NCBI GenBank assembly: GCA_963829135.1
Contig: CAWHHO010000005.1
Coordinates: forward strand, 62,001 to 126,000
DNA: 64,000 nt
Source: Kumtagia sp963829135
GTDB taxonomy: Bacteria > Pseudomonadota > Alphaproteobacteria > Rhizobiales > Rhizobiaceae
Direction of reading: 5' to 3'
The stretch's first letter is position 1; the number at the start of each line of letters is the position of its first letter. Below the pieces are notes generated by a model. The model ran no database searches and was not told the origin of the DNA. It was given only the letters and a program-made list of their open reading frames with translations. Positions 9,074 to 18,173 of this stretch are shown piece after piece. The position numbers and the translations under genes are program-made.

Positions 9074-10544
9074 TTGGCGTCGCCTCTCACAACCCTTTCC
9101 GATGAAGCACGCATCGCGCTGGACACTATCTTCGGCCGCGCAGCAAACATGTTTTCACCTTCGCTGCGGCTGGGCGTCACCGGACTGTCGCGCGCCGGCA
9201 AGACCGTGTTCATTTCCGCCTTTGTCCACAATCTCATTCATGGCGGGCGGCTTCCGCTGTTCGAGGCGCGCAAGTCCGGGAGAATTGCGCGCGCATTTCT
9301 CGAACAACAACCGGACGACGCAGTTCCGCGCTTCCAATACGAGGATCATATCGCCGCGCTGATCGAGGCCCGAGCCTGGCCCGACCTCGACCCGTGCCAT
9401 ATCCGAACTTCGCCTGACAATTGAATATGAATCGGCATCAGGCTGGAATCGCATGTTTTCCGCCGGCAGGCTCTCAGTCGACATCGTCGACTATCCCGGT
9501 GAGTGGCTGCTTGACCTGCCGCTGCTCGGCAAGACCTATAGCGAGTTCTCTCGGGAGGCGGCAGAGTTGTCGGCCCTGCCGGTGCGCGCCGACCTGGCCG
9601 CCGATTGGCGGCGACTGGTGGACCCGGTTGATCCTAATGCAGACGCCGATGAGACGACGGCCCGTCGACTGGCCGAGGCATTCGCCGCCTATCTGCGCGC
9701 CTGCAAACTGGACGAGCGCGCCCTTTCGACCCTGCCGCCCGGACGCTTCCTGATGCCGGGCGACCTTGATGGCTCTCCTGCCCTGACGTTCTCGCCTTTG
9801 TTGGTCGAAGATAACCACACCCCCCGCGCCGGCTCACTGCACGCGATGATGGAGCGGCGCTACGAATCATACAAAACACACGTCATCAAGCCGTTCTTCC
9901 GCGAGCATATTGCTCGACTTGATCGGCAGATCGTGCTGATCGACGCTTTGCAGGCGCTCAACGCCGGGCCTTGGGCGATGGCCGATCTGGAACGGGCGCT
10001 CGGCGAGATCCTGACCTGTTTCCGCATCGGCCGGAGCGGCTTCCTTACCGACCTGTTCTCGCACCGCATCGACCGGATACTGGTTGCCGCAACCAAAGCG
10101 GATCATCTGCACCACGAAAGTCACGACCGGTTGCAGGCAATCGTCAAACGCCTCGCTGACCGCGCGGTAAAGCGGGCGGACCTGACTGGCGCGCAAATTG
10201 ACGTCCTCGCCATGGCAGCGGTTCGCGCCACTCGCGAAGGCACAGTCAAGCTGGGGCGGCAGGAACTGCCTGTCATTATCGGCACGCCGCTTGAGGGCGA
10301 GAGAATCGGTGACGAGGACTTCGACGGCAAGACTGAAACGGCGGTGTTTCCTGGAGATCTTCCCGGCAGGACGGAGGGTGCCTTCGATCCCGCCGGCGCA
10401 AGCAATGTACAGGATGGAGCCCTGCGCTTCGTGCGTTTTCGCCCGCCAAAGCTGGAACGCACCGCCGAGGGCATTACATTGTCGCTGCCGCATATCCGGC
10501 TTGATCGCGCCATGCAGTTCCTTCTGGGAGACCACCTCGCATGA
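9074..10544 (+). pseudogene. ycjX: YcjX family P-loop GTPase, frameshifted at about 9386
   Basis: The first part reads to a stop at 9422 and carries the Walker A loop (GLSRAGKTVF). The second part continues in the next frame from about 9387 (STRAISELRLTIEY, then SVDIVDYPGEWLLDLPLLG). Dropping one base from the CC at 9385-9386 joins them into a 489-aa protein, normal for the YcjX/DUF463 family. YcjX is a GTP-binding protein linked to stress and phage-shock responses and is usually paired with a YcjF-type membrane protein, as here. The start is probably TTG 9074 (LASPLTTLSDEAR); GTG 9005 is the alternative. As the sequence stands, no full protein can be made. Confidence 0.85.
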
Positions 10545-10661
10545 CCCCGCCCCGCCGGCCGGCTGCCTTTCGCCTCCCCGACAAGCAAGCCGACTGGCCC
10601 GCCGCGATCGACGCGGCAAGGCATCGGTGAAAAGCCGGCGCCAAGCCTTGCGCCGCGCGCC

Positions 10662-11639
10662 ATGAGTCCCGACGACGTCGTGGTCGTGCCCGCAATCGTC
10701 GATGTTTTCGACGAGCCGGAGATCGTGGCCGGCGATCCTCCGCCCGCGACGGCGCCAAGGCGGCGGTCATGGATCGCCACGATTTTGCTGTCCGCCGTCA
10801 GCGTGATCGTCTCCTTGGCGATCGGCCTCTGGACAGACCAGTTGATCCGCGAATTGTTCGAACGCGCGCCCTGGCTGGGCTGGCTTGCCGCAGCGGCGGC
10901 AGCCGTTGCGCTGATAGCCGTGCTGATCATCGCTGGCCGCGAAATGCGGGCGCTGATGCGGTTGTCGTCGATCGAACGCCTGCGCGAGGCCGCAGCGGAT
11001 GCAACGCGCCGCGACGATGCCTCGGCCGCTCGCAAGGTGGTTGCCGAATTGACAGGACTTGTAGCTGCCAATCCCGAAACTGCTGCCGGCCGCCGCGCGC
11101 TCAAGGAACTCGACGGCGAGATCATAGACGGAGCAAACCTCATTCGCCTCGCCGAGGTCGATCTTCTGGCGCCACTCGATGCCAAGGCCCGCATATTGGT
11201 GCTCGACGCGGCCAAGCGTGTTTCAGTCGTCACAGCCGTCAGCCCGCGGGCGCTGGTCGACCTGGCCTATGTCGTCTTCGAAGTTGCGAGGCTTATCCGC
11301 CGCCTCTCCGAACTCTATGGCGGCCGGCCCGGAACTCTCGGGTCCTTTCGGCTGGCGCGCAGCGTGCTCGCCCACCTGGCGGTTACCGGCGCAATTGCGG
11401 CCGGCGACGATCTCGTGCACCAGCTTGTCGGCCAGGGGCTGGCGGCGCGGCTCTCGACAAAGCTCGGCGAAGGCGTCGTCAACGGCACGATGACGGCGCG
11501 TATCGGCATTGCCGCTATGGAAACGGTTCGACCCTTGCCATTCAACGCGTTGCCGCGTCCGAGATTGACGGATTTTCTCGCGGCACTGGCATCTTTCACC
11601 AAGGCCAAAGCCGTTGCAAAGCCTGATTCGGACCGCTGA
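10662..11639 (+). CDS. YcjF-type (TIGR01620/DUF697) membrane protein, N-terminus out of frame
   Basis: 325 aa as open now. Two transmembrane helices (about residues 37-56 and 68-92) are followed by a C-terminal DUF697 region (TGAIAAGDDLVHQLVGQG, then GVVNGTMTARIGIAAME). It pairs with YcjX. An ATG at 10541 overlaps the ycjX stop and reads MTPPRRPAAFRL, a typical family N-terminus, but meets TGA at 10628. The rest continues one frame over (GEKPAPSLAPRAMSPDD). A single extra base in 10541-10628 would explain this and give 365 aa. ATG 10662 could still produce a shortened protein that keeps both helices. Confidence 0.8.
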   Translation: MSPDDVVVVPAIVDVFDEPEIVAGDPPPATAPRRRSWIATILLSAVSVIVSLAIGLWTDQLIRELFERAPWLGWLAAAAAAVALIAVLIIAGREMRALMRLSSIERLREAAADATRRDDASAARKVVAELTGLVAANPETAAGRRALKELDGEIIDGANLIRLAEVDLLAPLDAKARILVLDAAKRVSVVTAVSPRALVDLAYVVFEVARLIRRLSELYGGRPGTLGSFRLARSVLAHLAVTGAIAAGDDLVHQLVGQGLAARLSTKLGEGVVNGTMTARIGIAAMETVRPLPFNALPRPRLTDFLAALASFTKAKAVAKPDSDR

Positions 11640-11755
11640 CACCTTTTGAGGTCGCGTTGCTTCCGACGCGAAATGCTCCGCCAGGTGATGAAGCATTAAC
11701 CAATCTTGTTCATGGTCGCTTCATCAACAACCTGTTCCGGTGCGTGGAAAATCCG

Positions 11756-12301
11756 ATGAAGCTTGTGCCGTTTGCCGTCTCCTGTCTTTTGGCCACAGCG
11801 GCGATGGCGACAGCCACCACCGTATTCGCCGCCGAGCGCGACGCGAAGTTCTTCACCGCGATCAAGGGCAGTTGGACTGGCCCGGGTGAAATCATCGCGG
11901 GCAAATATAAGGGCACGAAGTTCAATTGTAGTTTCGACGGCACTACGCCCGCCAAGAAAGCAGGCATGACACTGGATGGCGGCTGCCGCGTTGGTTTGTT
12001 CAGCCAGAAGATGACGGCATCGATCGAGCACAGGGGTGGCCGCTACCAGGGCAAGTTCCTGGACGGTGCCCAAGGCAAGGGGATGGATGTGATTTCCGGC
12101 AGCGTGGTCGACGGCGGTCAGAAGGTCGTGCTGGCGATCAACCGCAAGCAGCTCAACGGCGTCATGCAGGCCCGCATTGCCGATGCCAATACGATGAATG
12201 TTACAATTTCCGTGCGCGTCGAGAAGCAACTCATACCGGTGATCGGCATGAGTCTGAAACGCATCGATTCCACGGCGACCGGTTCGATCGCCGCAAACTG
12301 A
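11756..12301 (+). CDS. secreted protein of unknown function
   Basis: 181 aa. It starts with a clear Sec signal peptide (MKLVPFAVSCLLATAAMATA, cleavage after about VFA, residue 25). The mature part has a regular alternation of beta-strands (GSWTGPGEIIAGKYKGTKF, KKAGMTLDGGCRVG) that suggests a small periplasmic beta-barrel or sandwich. Two cysteines (in FNCSFDG and DGGCRVG) may form a disulfide. I do not recognise a named family. The frame is open upstream to 11657, but the signal peptide fixes ATG 11756 as the start. It stands alone between ycjF and the antiporter gene. Confidence 0.75.
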   Translation: MKLVPFAVSCLLATAAMATATTVFAAERDAKFFTAIKGSWTGPGEIIAGKYKGTKFNCSFDGTTPAKKAGMTLDGGCRVGLFSQKMTASIEHRGGRYQGKFLDGAQGKGMDVISGSVVDGGQKVVLAINRKQLNGVMQARIADANTMNVTISVRVEKQLIPVIGMSLKRIDSTATGSIAAN

Positions 12302-12771
12302 TAGCCTTCGCATTACTGCGCGGAAAGATCCCCACCGATTGAAAAGGTGGGCGGCTTGCGCAACCGCATTTGTCATCTCAATGCCTGAGATCGGCCCTTG
12401 ATCAAGGCAGCCCGCTCGTCGACAGCCTTGCAGGCCTGAGCAAAGCCAATCGCGCGATCGCAGTCGGATCATCCGATGGTATCCCTCAAACTGCGGCTTC
12501 CTGGCGCTCAGCGGCTCACGCCAACGGGTAGCCTTAGCGGTCGTCTCAGTACCGCCTGACCGGCAATCGCGTCCACGGCAGCATTTCTGGTGCCTCCCAT
12601 CTCCCTGTTTTGGGCCGATACCGGAAATCTGTTGGAGACGTGATGCATGTGGCAATCCAATTGCGAAGCGACGGACTATCGAATGTCGATTTGAGTTTCT
12701 ATCTTGCGCCTTCGACTGCACTGCCCTCCAACTAACGCTGAATTGGCGAACTTTAAGCATCGGGATCATGC
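12302..12771. other. gene-free gap before the antiporter gene
   Basis: 470 bp without a supportable gene. A small hairpin CCCACC/GGTGGG sits at about 12332-12351. The minus strand has a 29-codon stretch (about 12391-12470) that looks protein-like (SDCDRAIGFAQACKAVDER) but has stops on both sides, perhaps a relic. Confidence 0.4.
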
Positions 12772-14604
12772 ATGGCGGCTGAGGGTGCGAATAGTGATGT
12801 CATTCAAGCGGTAGCGCTGCTCGCCGCCGGCGTGGTGGCCGTTCCCGTTTTCAAGCGGCTGGGCCTGGGCTCGATCCTTGGCTATCTGGCAGCCGGCGTT
12901 GTCATCGGTCCCTTCGGGCTGGGCATCTTCTACGAATCCGCGGCGATCCTCCACGTTGCCGAGCTGGGCGTGGTGATGTTCCTGTTCATTATCGGGCTGG
13001 AGATGGAGCCATCGCGCCTGTGGAGCCTGAGGCGCGAGATTTTCGGTCTGGGCATGCTTCAGGTCGGCCTCTGCGCTGCGCTGCTCATGGTGGTCGGCAT
13101 AGCCACCGGTTTTCCGGTTGCCGCCTCCTTTGTCGCCGGCGCCGGCTTCGTGTTGACGTCCACCGCGATCGTGATGCAGTCGCTTGAGGAGCGCGGCGAT
13201 CTTGCGACACCGAAGGGCCAGCGGATCATTTCCATTCTGCTTCTGGAAGACCTGGCGATCGTGCCATTGCTGGCTCTGGTTGCTTTCCTTGCGCCGGGCG
13301 GCGCCGACTCCGGCTGGACTGAGCGCCTCATCGGAATGGCCATCGGCATGGCGTCGATCGCTGGGCTGATCGTTGCCGGCCGCTACCTTCTCAACCCCCT
13401 CTTCCGCATCCTTGCCGACTCGCGCGCTCGCGAGGTCATGACGGCAGCCGCCTTGCTGGTGGTGCTGGGCTCGGCGCTGGCGCTTCAGCTCGGCGGCCTG
13501 TCGATGGCGATGGGCGCCTTCCTGGCGGGCGTGCTGCTTTCGGAATCAACATTCCGTCATCAGCTCGAGGCGGATGTCGAGCCGTTCCGCGGAATTCTGC
13601 TCGGTCTGTTTTTCCTCGCCGTCGGCATGTCGCTCAATCTCGCCATCGTCGCGCAGAACTGGCAGATCGTCGCCTTCTATGTCGTCGCTTACATGGTGAT
13701 GAAGGCGATCGGCATCTATGTCGTCGCGCGGCTTCTCGGCTCGGGCCATCGCGAAGGGTTGGACCGCGCCGTCATCATGGCGCAGGGTGGCGAGTTCGCT
13801 TTCGTGCTTTACGCCGCAGCTCTTTCCGAGGGCATCATCAGCGCCGATGAAAACGCGGTGCTCACCGCCATCATCATCGTGTCGATGGTTCTCACGCCGC
13901 TGGCGGTCATCTTGCTGCGGCGCCTGACGCCGGATGAGGAGCAATCTCTGGCTGGGGTCGATGTCGCCGATGGCCTGTCTGGCAGCGTTCTGATCATCGG
14001 ATTCGGCCGCTTCGGCCAGATCGTCAGCCAGCCGCTGCTTCTGAGGGGCATCGAGGTCTCGATCATCGACAACGACGTCGACATGATTCAGGCGGCAGCC
14101 GATTTCGGTTTCAAGGTCTACTACGGCGATGGCACGCGGCTCGATATCCTCCACGCGGCGGGTGCCGGGCGGACACGTGCCGTGCTGGTCTGTGTCGATG
14201 AAGGCGAGACGGCGATCCGCATCTCCGAGTTGCTGAAGGCTGAGTTCCCGCTGGTGCCGGTGCTTGCTCGTGCATACGACCGGGGCACTACACTTTCGCT
14301 GATTAAGGCAGGCGTCGCGTATCAAATTCGCGAGACATTCGAATCCGCGCTCCTGTTTGGCGGCGAAGCATTGCAGGTGCTCGGCACCGATCGGGACACG
14401 GTTGCAGATGTCATCGAGGATGTGCGCAAGCGCGACGCTGAGCGCCTGCAATTGCAGATATCAGGCGGCCTTCAAGCCGGGCGCGGCCTGATGAAAGGCA
14501 ATGCGCCGATACCGGCACCGCTGGCCCCGCCCAGGCGTCCTGGCCAGGCGATGAACCCGGAGGCGGCGGATATCCTTGTGCAATCGACCGGAGAAGGAAA
14601 CTAG
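12772..14604 (+). CDS. KefB/KefC-type cation:proton antiporter (CPA2)
   Basis: 610 aa. About 12-13 transmembrane helices (residues 8-385) form a sodium/proton-exchanger domain. A TrkA-N (RCK) nucleotide-binding domain follows, with the Rossmann loop IIGFGRFGQ at about residue 406. It is a potassium/proton antiporter of the glutathione-gated Kef class or a close relative; the ion cannot be proven from sequence. Motifs SLEERGDLATPKGQ, LLLEDLAIVPLLA and AQGGEFAFVLYA are those of KefB/KefC. The tail (550-610) is Pro/Ala-rich. Start ATG 12772. The DUF924 gene follows after 10 bp and is probably cotranscribed. Confidence 0.88.
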   Translation: MAAEGANSDVIQAVALLAAGVVAVPVFKRLGLGSILGYLAAGVVIGPFGLGIFYESAAILHVAELGVVMFLFIIGLEMEPSRLWSLRREIFGLGMLQVGLCAALLMVVGIATGFPVAASFVAGAGFVLTSTAIVMQSLEERGDLATPKGQRIISILLLEDLAIVPLLALVAFLAPGGADSGWTERLIGMAIGMASIAGLIVAGRYLLNPLFRILADSRAREVMTAAALLVVLGSALALQLGGLSMAMGAFLAGVLLSESTFRHQLEADVEPFRGILLGLFFLAVGMSLNLAIVAQNWQIVAFYVVAYMVMKAIGIYVVARLLGSGHREGLDRAVIMAQGGEFAFVLYAAALSEGIISADENAVLTAIIIVSMVLTPLAVILLRRLTPDEEQSLAGVDVADGLSGSVLIIGFGRFGQIVSQPLLLRGIEVSIIDNDVDMIQAAADFGFKVYYGDGTRLDILHAAGAGRTRAVLVCVDEGETAIRISELLKAEFPLVPVLARAYDRGTTLSLIKAGVAYQIRETFESALLFGGEALQVLGTDRDTVADVIEDVRKRDAERLQLQISGGLQAGRGLMKGNAPIPAPLAPPRRPGQAMNPEAADILVQSTGEGN

Positions 14605-14614
14605 GGAGACATCA

Positions 14615-15154
14615 ATGGTCGCGACGATCGAAGACGTCACGGGCTTCTGGCGCGAAGCCGGGCCGGAAAAGTGGTTCACAAAAGACGACGCTTTCGATAC
14701 CGAGTTCCGCAGCCGCTTCCTGGATACCCACTTTGCCGCGGCGCGCCGGGAACTCGACGATTGGTTGGACACCGCGGAGGGATCGCTGGCGCTGATGATC
14801 CTGCTCGATCAATTCCCGCGAAATTGCTTTCGCGGCACCGGGCACATGTATGCGACCGACCCTCTTGCCCGCTGCTTCGCGCGCAAGGCGCTCGACGCAG
14901 GTCACGACAAGGCGATCGAGGGTGCAGTACGGGTTTTCTTCTATATGCCATTTGGTCATTCGGAGGATGCCGCGCATCAGGAGGAGGCGCTTCTCCATAA
15001 CATCGCCATGGGCGAAGAATTCGCCAAGCATGCGCGTCGCCATCGCGAGATCATCGACAAATTCGGGCGCTTTCCGCATCGAAACACGATGCTCGGCCGC
15101 GATACGACGCCCGAGGAGAAGGCCTATCTCGATTCAGGCGGTTTCGCGGGTTAG
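14615..15154 (+). CDS. DUF924 family protein
   Basis: 179 aa, the usual length for DUF924. Family signatures are VTGFWREAGPEKWFTKDDAFD near the N-terminus, LALMILLDQFPRNCFRGT, and HRNTMLGRDTTPEE with LDSGGFAG at the end. The fold is alpha-helical and TPR-like; the biochemical role is unknown. The start ATG 14615 follows a GGGAGAC ribosome site. It lies ten bases after the antiporter gene and overlaps folK by four bases tail to tail. Confidence 0.85.
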   Translation: MVATIEDVTGFWREAGPEKWFTKDDAFDTEFRSRFLDTHFAAARRELDDWLDTAEGSLALMILLDQFPRNCFRGTGHMYATDPLARCFARKALDAGHDKAIEGAVRVFFYMPFGHSEDAAHQEEALLHNIAMGEEFAKHARRHREIIDKFGRFPHRNTMLGRDTTPEEKAYLDSGGFAG

Positions 15155-15672
15155 GAAGACCGCTTCCACCAATCCCCGTTGCCGGACGCCTTCTCTATAC
15201 CTGAGCGATCCAGCACAGCCAGGCTATCGGCAAGCAGCCCTGCGCCGATCTTCAACTCCGGCGCTATTTCGGCCAGCGGCACCATGACGAAGGCGCGCTC
15301 GGTCATGCGCGGGTGCGGTATGTCCAGTCCGGCCTCACTTACCCTCCACTCGCCAAACAGCAGTATGTCGATGTCGATGAGGCGCGGCCCCCAGCGCTCA
15401 TTGCGTTCTCGCTTCAACCGGCGCTCTACGTCGAGACACAGGTCGAGGAAGGCGCGCGGTGGTTTCGTCGTCCGCAGTTCCGCCGCAGCGTTGAGGAAGT
15501 CCGGTTGATCGAGCTTGCCCCACGGTGGCGTGCGATAGAGCGACGAAACCGCGACGACCTTGGTTTCGGCATCGCCATCAAGGAGCCTCAGCGCCTCGCC
15601 CATGGCCTTCTCCGGATCACCGAGATTGCCGCCGAGGCTCAAAAATACGCGATCTTCACTGCGGCCAGACAA
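15151..15672 (-). CDS. folK: 2-amino-4-hydroxy-6-hydroxymethyldihydropteridine pyrophosphokinase
   Basis: 173 aa, normal length. Signatures are VFLSLGGNLGDP near the start, SSLYRTPPWG, and RWGPRLIDIDILLFGE with HPRMTERAFVMVPLAEIAP, which hold the ATP and magnesium ligands. The enzyme transfers pyrophosphate from ATP to the hydroxymethyl-pterin, the step before dihydropteroate synthase. It is the last gene of folP-folB-folK; its start overlaps folB by 17 bases, so translation is probably coupled. Confidence 0.95.
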   Translation of the reverse strand: MSGRSEDRVFLSLGGNLGDPEKAMGEALRLLDGDAETKVVAVSSLYRTPPWGKLDQPDFLNAAAELRTTKPPRAFLDLCLDVERRLKRERNERWGPRLIDIDILLFGEWRVSEAGLDIPHPRMTERAFVMVPLAEIAPELKIGAGLLADSLAVLDRSGIEKASGNGDWWKRSS

Positions 15673-16018
15673 CCATCACCTCGACATAATCGAGAACGCC
15701 GCGCACAGGCGCATTGGGTTTGCGGATCGTGATTTCAGCCTTGCTGATTTGCGGATAGCGGCTGCATAGGGCCTTTGCCACTTCGAGCGCAAGCGCTTCG
15801 ATAAGAAACCGCCGCTCGCCGTTGACGATTTGCTCGATGACCGAGAACGCCACGCCGTAGTCGACCGTGCCTTCGATCGAATCGGTCTCAAGCGCATTGC
15901 CCGGATCGACCTCCAGCAAAGCATCGACATAGAAGCGCTGGCCAAGCGTCTCTTCGGCTTCGAATACGCCATGCCGCGCGAAGAACGCGCAGTTCTTGAT
16001 TCGTATGGCGTACATCAT
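15656..16018 (-). CDS. folB: dihydroneopterin aldolase
   Basis: 120 aa, full length. Signatures are FFARHGVFEAEETLGQRFYVD, VDYGVAFSVIEQIV, and a conserved glutamate/lysine pattern ending in ITIRKPNAPVRG. The enzyme cleaves dihydroneopterin to the hydroxymethyl-pterin used by FolK. It overlaps folP by four bases (ATGA-type junction at 16015-16018) and folK by 17. Confidence 0.94.
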   Translation of the reverse strand: MMYAIRIKNCAFFARHGVFEAEETLGQRFYVDALLEVDPGNALETDSIEGTVDYGVAFSVIEQIVNGERRFLIEALALEVAKALCSRYPQISKAEITIRKPNAPVRGVLDYVEVMVVWPQ

Positions 16019-16869
16019 GTCAGTTCTGGCGCCTGATTTTCGCGGGCGAGCATAGCATCGGCAAAGGCCAGCGCGTCCACGTTCATTGCGACATTGTGGA
16101 CGCGAAACAGGTTAGCGCCCTTGAGCCGCAGGATCACGCTGGTAGCAGCAGTTCCAGCATCCCGATCGGCAGCCTCGCGACCGGTGACGCTTCCGACGAA
16201 TCGCTTGCGCGAGGTTCCGACCAGAAGTGGCTTGCCCAACCGCTCGAGTTCCCCGAAACGCGCCATAAGTTCCAGATTTTCCTCGGCGGTCTCTTTTCCG
16301 AAGCCAAAGCCGGGATCAAGCACGATCTGGTCCGGCGCGACCCCGGCGGATTCGGCAATCTCGAGCGAGCGCGAGAGGAACCCGATCTGGTCCTGGATGA
16401 TATCGGGCACCTTCTGCCGATCGCGGCCAGTATGCATGATGACGACGCCTGCTCCGGTATCAGCGGCCACCTTCGCGATCTTCTGCTCACGCTGCAGACC
16501 CCAGACATCGTTGACGATATGCGCGCCGGCCGCGACGGCAAGCCGTGCCGTCTCGGCTCGATAGGTGTCGACGGAGATCAGAACATCGCTCTTTGCGGCC
16601 AACGCGGCAATTAGCGGCAACACCCGCGCCTGCTCTTCCGCGGCTGAAACCTCCTCTGCGCCAGGCCGCGTCGACTCGCCGCCAACATCGACAATTGCCG
16701 CGCCCTCGGCGACCATGCGATCGACATGCGCCAGCGCGCGGCCAATATCCGAGAACTGTCCGCCGTCCGAAAAGCTGTCCGGTGTAATATTCAGCACGCC
16801 CATCACAATTGCGCGCTCAGCCAGTTTCAGGCTGCGTCCATGTGCGAGGCGCCAAATTCTCGCCGTCAT
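16015..16869 (-). CDS. folP: dihydropteroate synthase
   Basis: 284 aa. Both family signatures are present: MGVLNITPDSFSDGG and VDVGGESTRPGA. The pABA/pterin pocket residues appear in DPGFGFGKETAEENLEL and LVGTSRKRFVG. The enzyme joins p-aminobenzoate to the pterin pyrophosphate and is the sulfonamide target. It is the first gene of the folP-folB-folK operon. The start ATG 16869 gives MTARIWRLAHGRSLKLAER. The next gene upstream (DUF922) is divergent, so the promoter lies in the 83-bp gap. Confidence 0.96.
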   Translation of the reverse strand: MTARIWRLAHGRSLKLAERAIVMGVLNITPDSFSDGGQFSDIGRALAHVDRMVAEGAAIVDVGGESTRPGAEEVSAAEEQARVLPLIAALAAKSDVLISVDTYRAETARLAVAAGAHIVNDVWGLQREQKIAKVAADTGAGVVIMHTGRDRQKVPDIIQDQIGFLSRSLEIAESAGVAPDQIVLDPGFGFGKETAEENLELMARFGELERLGKPLLVGTSRKRFVGSVTGREAADRDAGTAATSVILRLKGANLFRVHNVAMNVDALAFADAMLARENQAPELT

Positions 16870-16952
16870 CGTGCTGCTCGAAGCAAACTGTTAGACTCTC
16901 ATGGGATATTGCATCCGCCTTGCGGGTAAAGCATGGTGGCTACAGAGGCAAC

Positions 16953-17567
16953 ATGTCGAAAGCCATCTGGGCAGCAATCGTGTTCTTTGCGCTGAACGTC
17001 GCAGCGGACGCCGCGACTCTTTCCAAGACTTACAGCTATTTTTCGATCGGCGGCAGCACGCTGGACGAGATCGAAGCGGAACTGATGTCGCGCGGCCCCA
17101 AGGTGAAAACTTCCGGCCGCAGGCATCCTGGCGCAACACAGATGGAATTTACCAGCCGCATCGGCTATGGCGAGCAGAAGGGCCGCTGCCGCGTCGTGCA
17201 CGCATCTGTCAGTGTCAAGGTCAATGTCATCTTGCCGTTGTGGCGGAGCCCGAAAAGGGTTGACCGCGACGTTCGCCTGATCTGGGATACGCTCGAATCC
17301 GACATCAAGCGGCACGAGGAAAGCCATATTATAATCGCCAAGAACCACGCGCGCGAAATGGAACAGGCGCTGAAGGCAATCCCGCGCAAGTCGGATTGCA
17401 AGCAGTCGGCAGCAGCGGTGAAGGCCGTCACCGCAAAGGTGCTGGCGCGTCACGACAAGGCGCAGGATGATTTCGACCGTGTCGAGGGAATCAATTTCGA
17501 GAGCCGCCTGGTTCGCCTGTTGCGCTATCGGCTCGAGCGTATCGAGGCCAATCGCGAGGCGAACTGA
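16953..17567 (+). CDS. DUF922 secreted zinc-protease-like protein
   Basis: 204 aa. A signal peptide (MSKAIWAAIVFFALNVAADA) is followed by a domain with the metal motif HEESH (an HExxH) in SDIKRHEESHIIIAKNHA, the hallmark of DUF922 proteins. It is likely a periplasmic zinc metalloprotease; the substrate is unknown. The frame is open to 16809, but the signal peptide and an AGAGGC ribosome site just upstream favour ATG 16953. It is divergent from folP and is followed by two minus-strand tRNAs. Confidence 0.8.
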   Translation: MSKAIWAAIVFFALNVAADAATLSKTYSYFSIGGSTLDEIEAELMSRGPKVKTSGRRHPGATQMEFTSRIGYGEQKGRCRVVHASVSVKVNVILPLWRSPKRVDRDVRLIWDTLESDIKRHEESHIIIAKNHAREMEQALKAIPRKSDCKQSAAAVKAVTAKVLARHDKAQDDFDRVEGINFESRLVRLLRYRLERIEANREAN

Positions 17568-17598
17568 TACCGCCGATCGGTAAACACCAAGGTTGGTC

Positions 17599-17672
17599 TG
17601 GAGCGGGTGAAGGGAATCGAACCCTCGTATTCAGCTTGGAAGGCTGCTGCTCTACCATTGAGCTACACCCGC
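17599..17672 (-). tRNA. tRNA-Gly (anticodon TCC)
   Basis: 74 nt with encoded CCA. The cloverleaf folds: acceptor GCGGGTG with CACCCGC, anticodon loop CTTCCAA, T-loop TTCGATT. It sits about 75 bp from the tRNA-Tyr gene on the same strand, so both probably come from one transcript. Confidence 0.96.
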
Positions 17673-17748
17673 ACCGCACTGTCTTGCCATGACGTCTGGC
17701 GAAAAGCGAGTGCGTTTCCGCGCGACGTGCCGGCTTCCGGTCCTGCAG

Positions 17749-17833
17749 TGGTGGAGAGGGTTGGATTCGAACCAACGTAGGCTGAGCCAACGGATTTACA
17801 GTCCGTCCCCTTTAACCACTCGGGCACCTCTCC
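17749..17833 (-). tRNA. tRNA-Tyr (anticodon GTA)
   Basis: 85 nt with a long variable arm and encoded CCA. The acceptor GGAGAGG pairs with CCTCTCC and the anticodon loop is CTGTAAA. It lies upstream of tRNA-Gly in the same direction. Confidence 0.96.
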
Positions 17834-18173
17834 AATCTGCAAAAACGGAGCCATGCAACGAGGCATATCGCCGATTTCCCGCGGGAAACTCATCCCACCA
17901 AAATCCGCGAAGCGCCTTATGGCGGCGCGCTCCCATGCTGTCAACCACCGCGCTTGTCCACCAGGGCGAATTTCACGAGCCGCTCGCGCGCAGTATCCAA
18001 AGCGTGTCGCCGCCGCTATAGAGCGCGCATGAGCGACGATAAAAAGACCGGAACCCCCAAGGACACACACTACGCCAAGCTGCGACGGGCGCACCGCGAC
18101 AATAAGGCGCGGCGGACCGGCGCACCGCGAGCGCCCTTCCATTCCCGCAGGCGAGGCCCCCGCGGATGGACTT

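Noticed and set aside
11696..12769. 357-codon open frame on the minus strand
   Set aside because: Covers the signal-peptide protein on the other strand plus a gap; low-complexity composition and no family.
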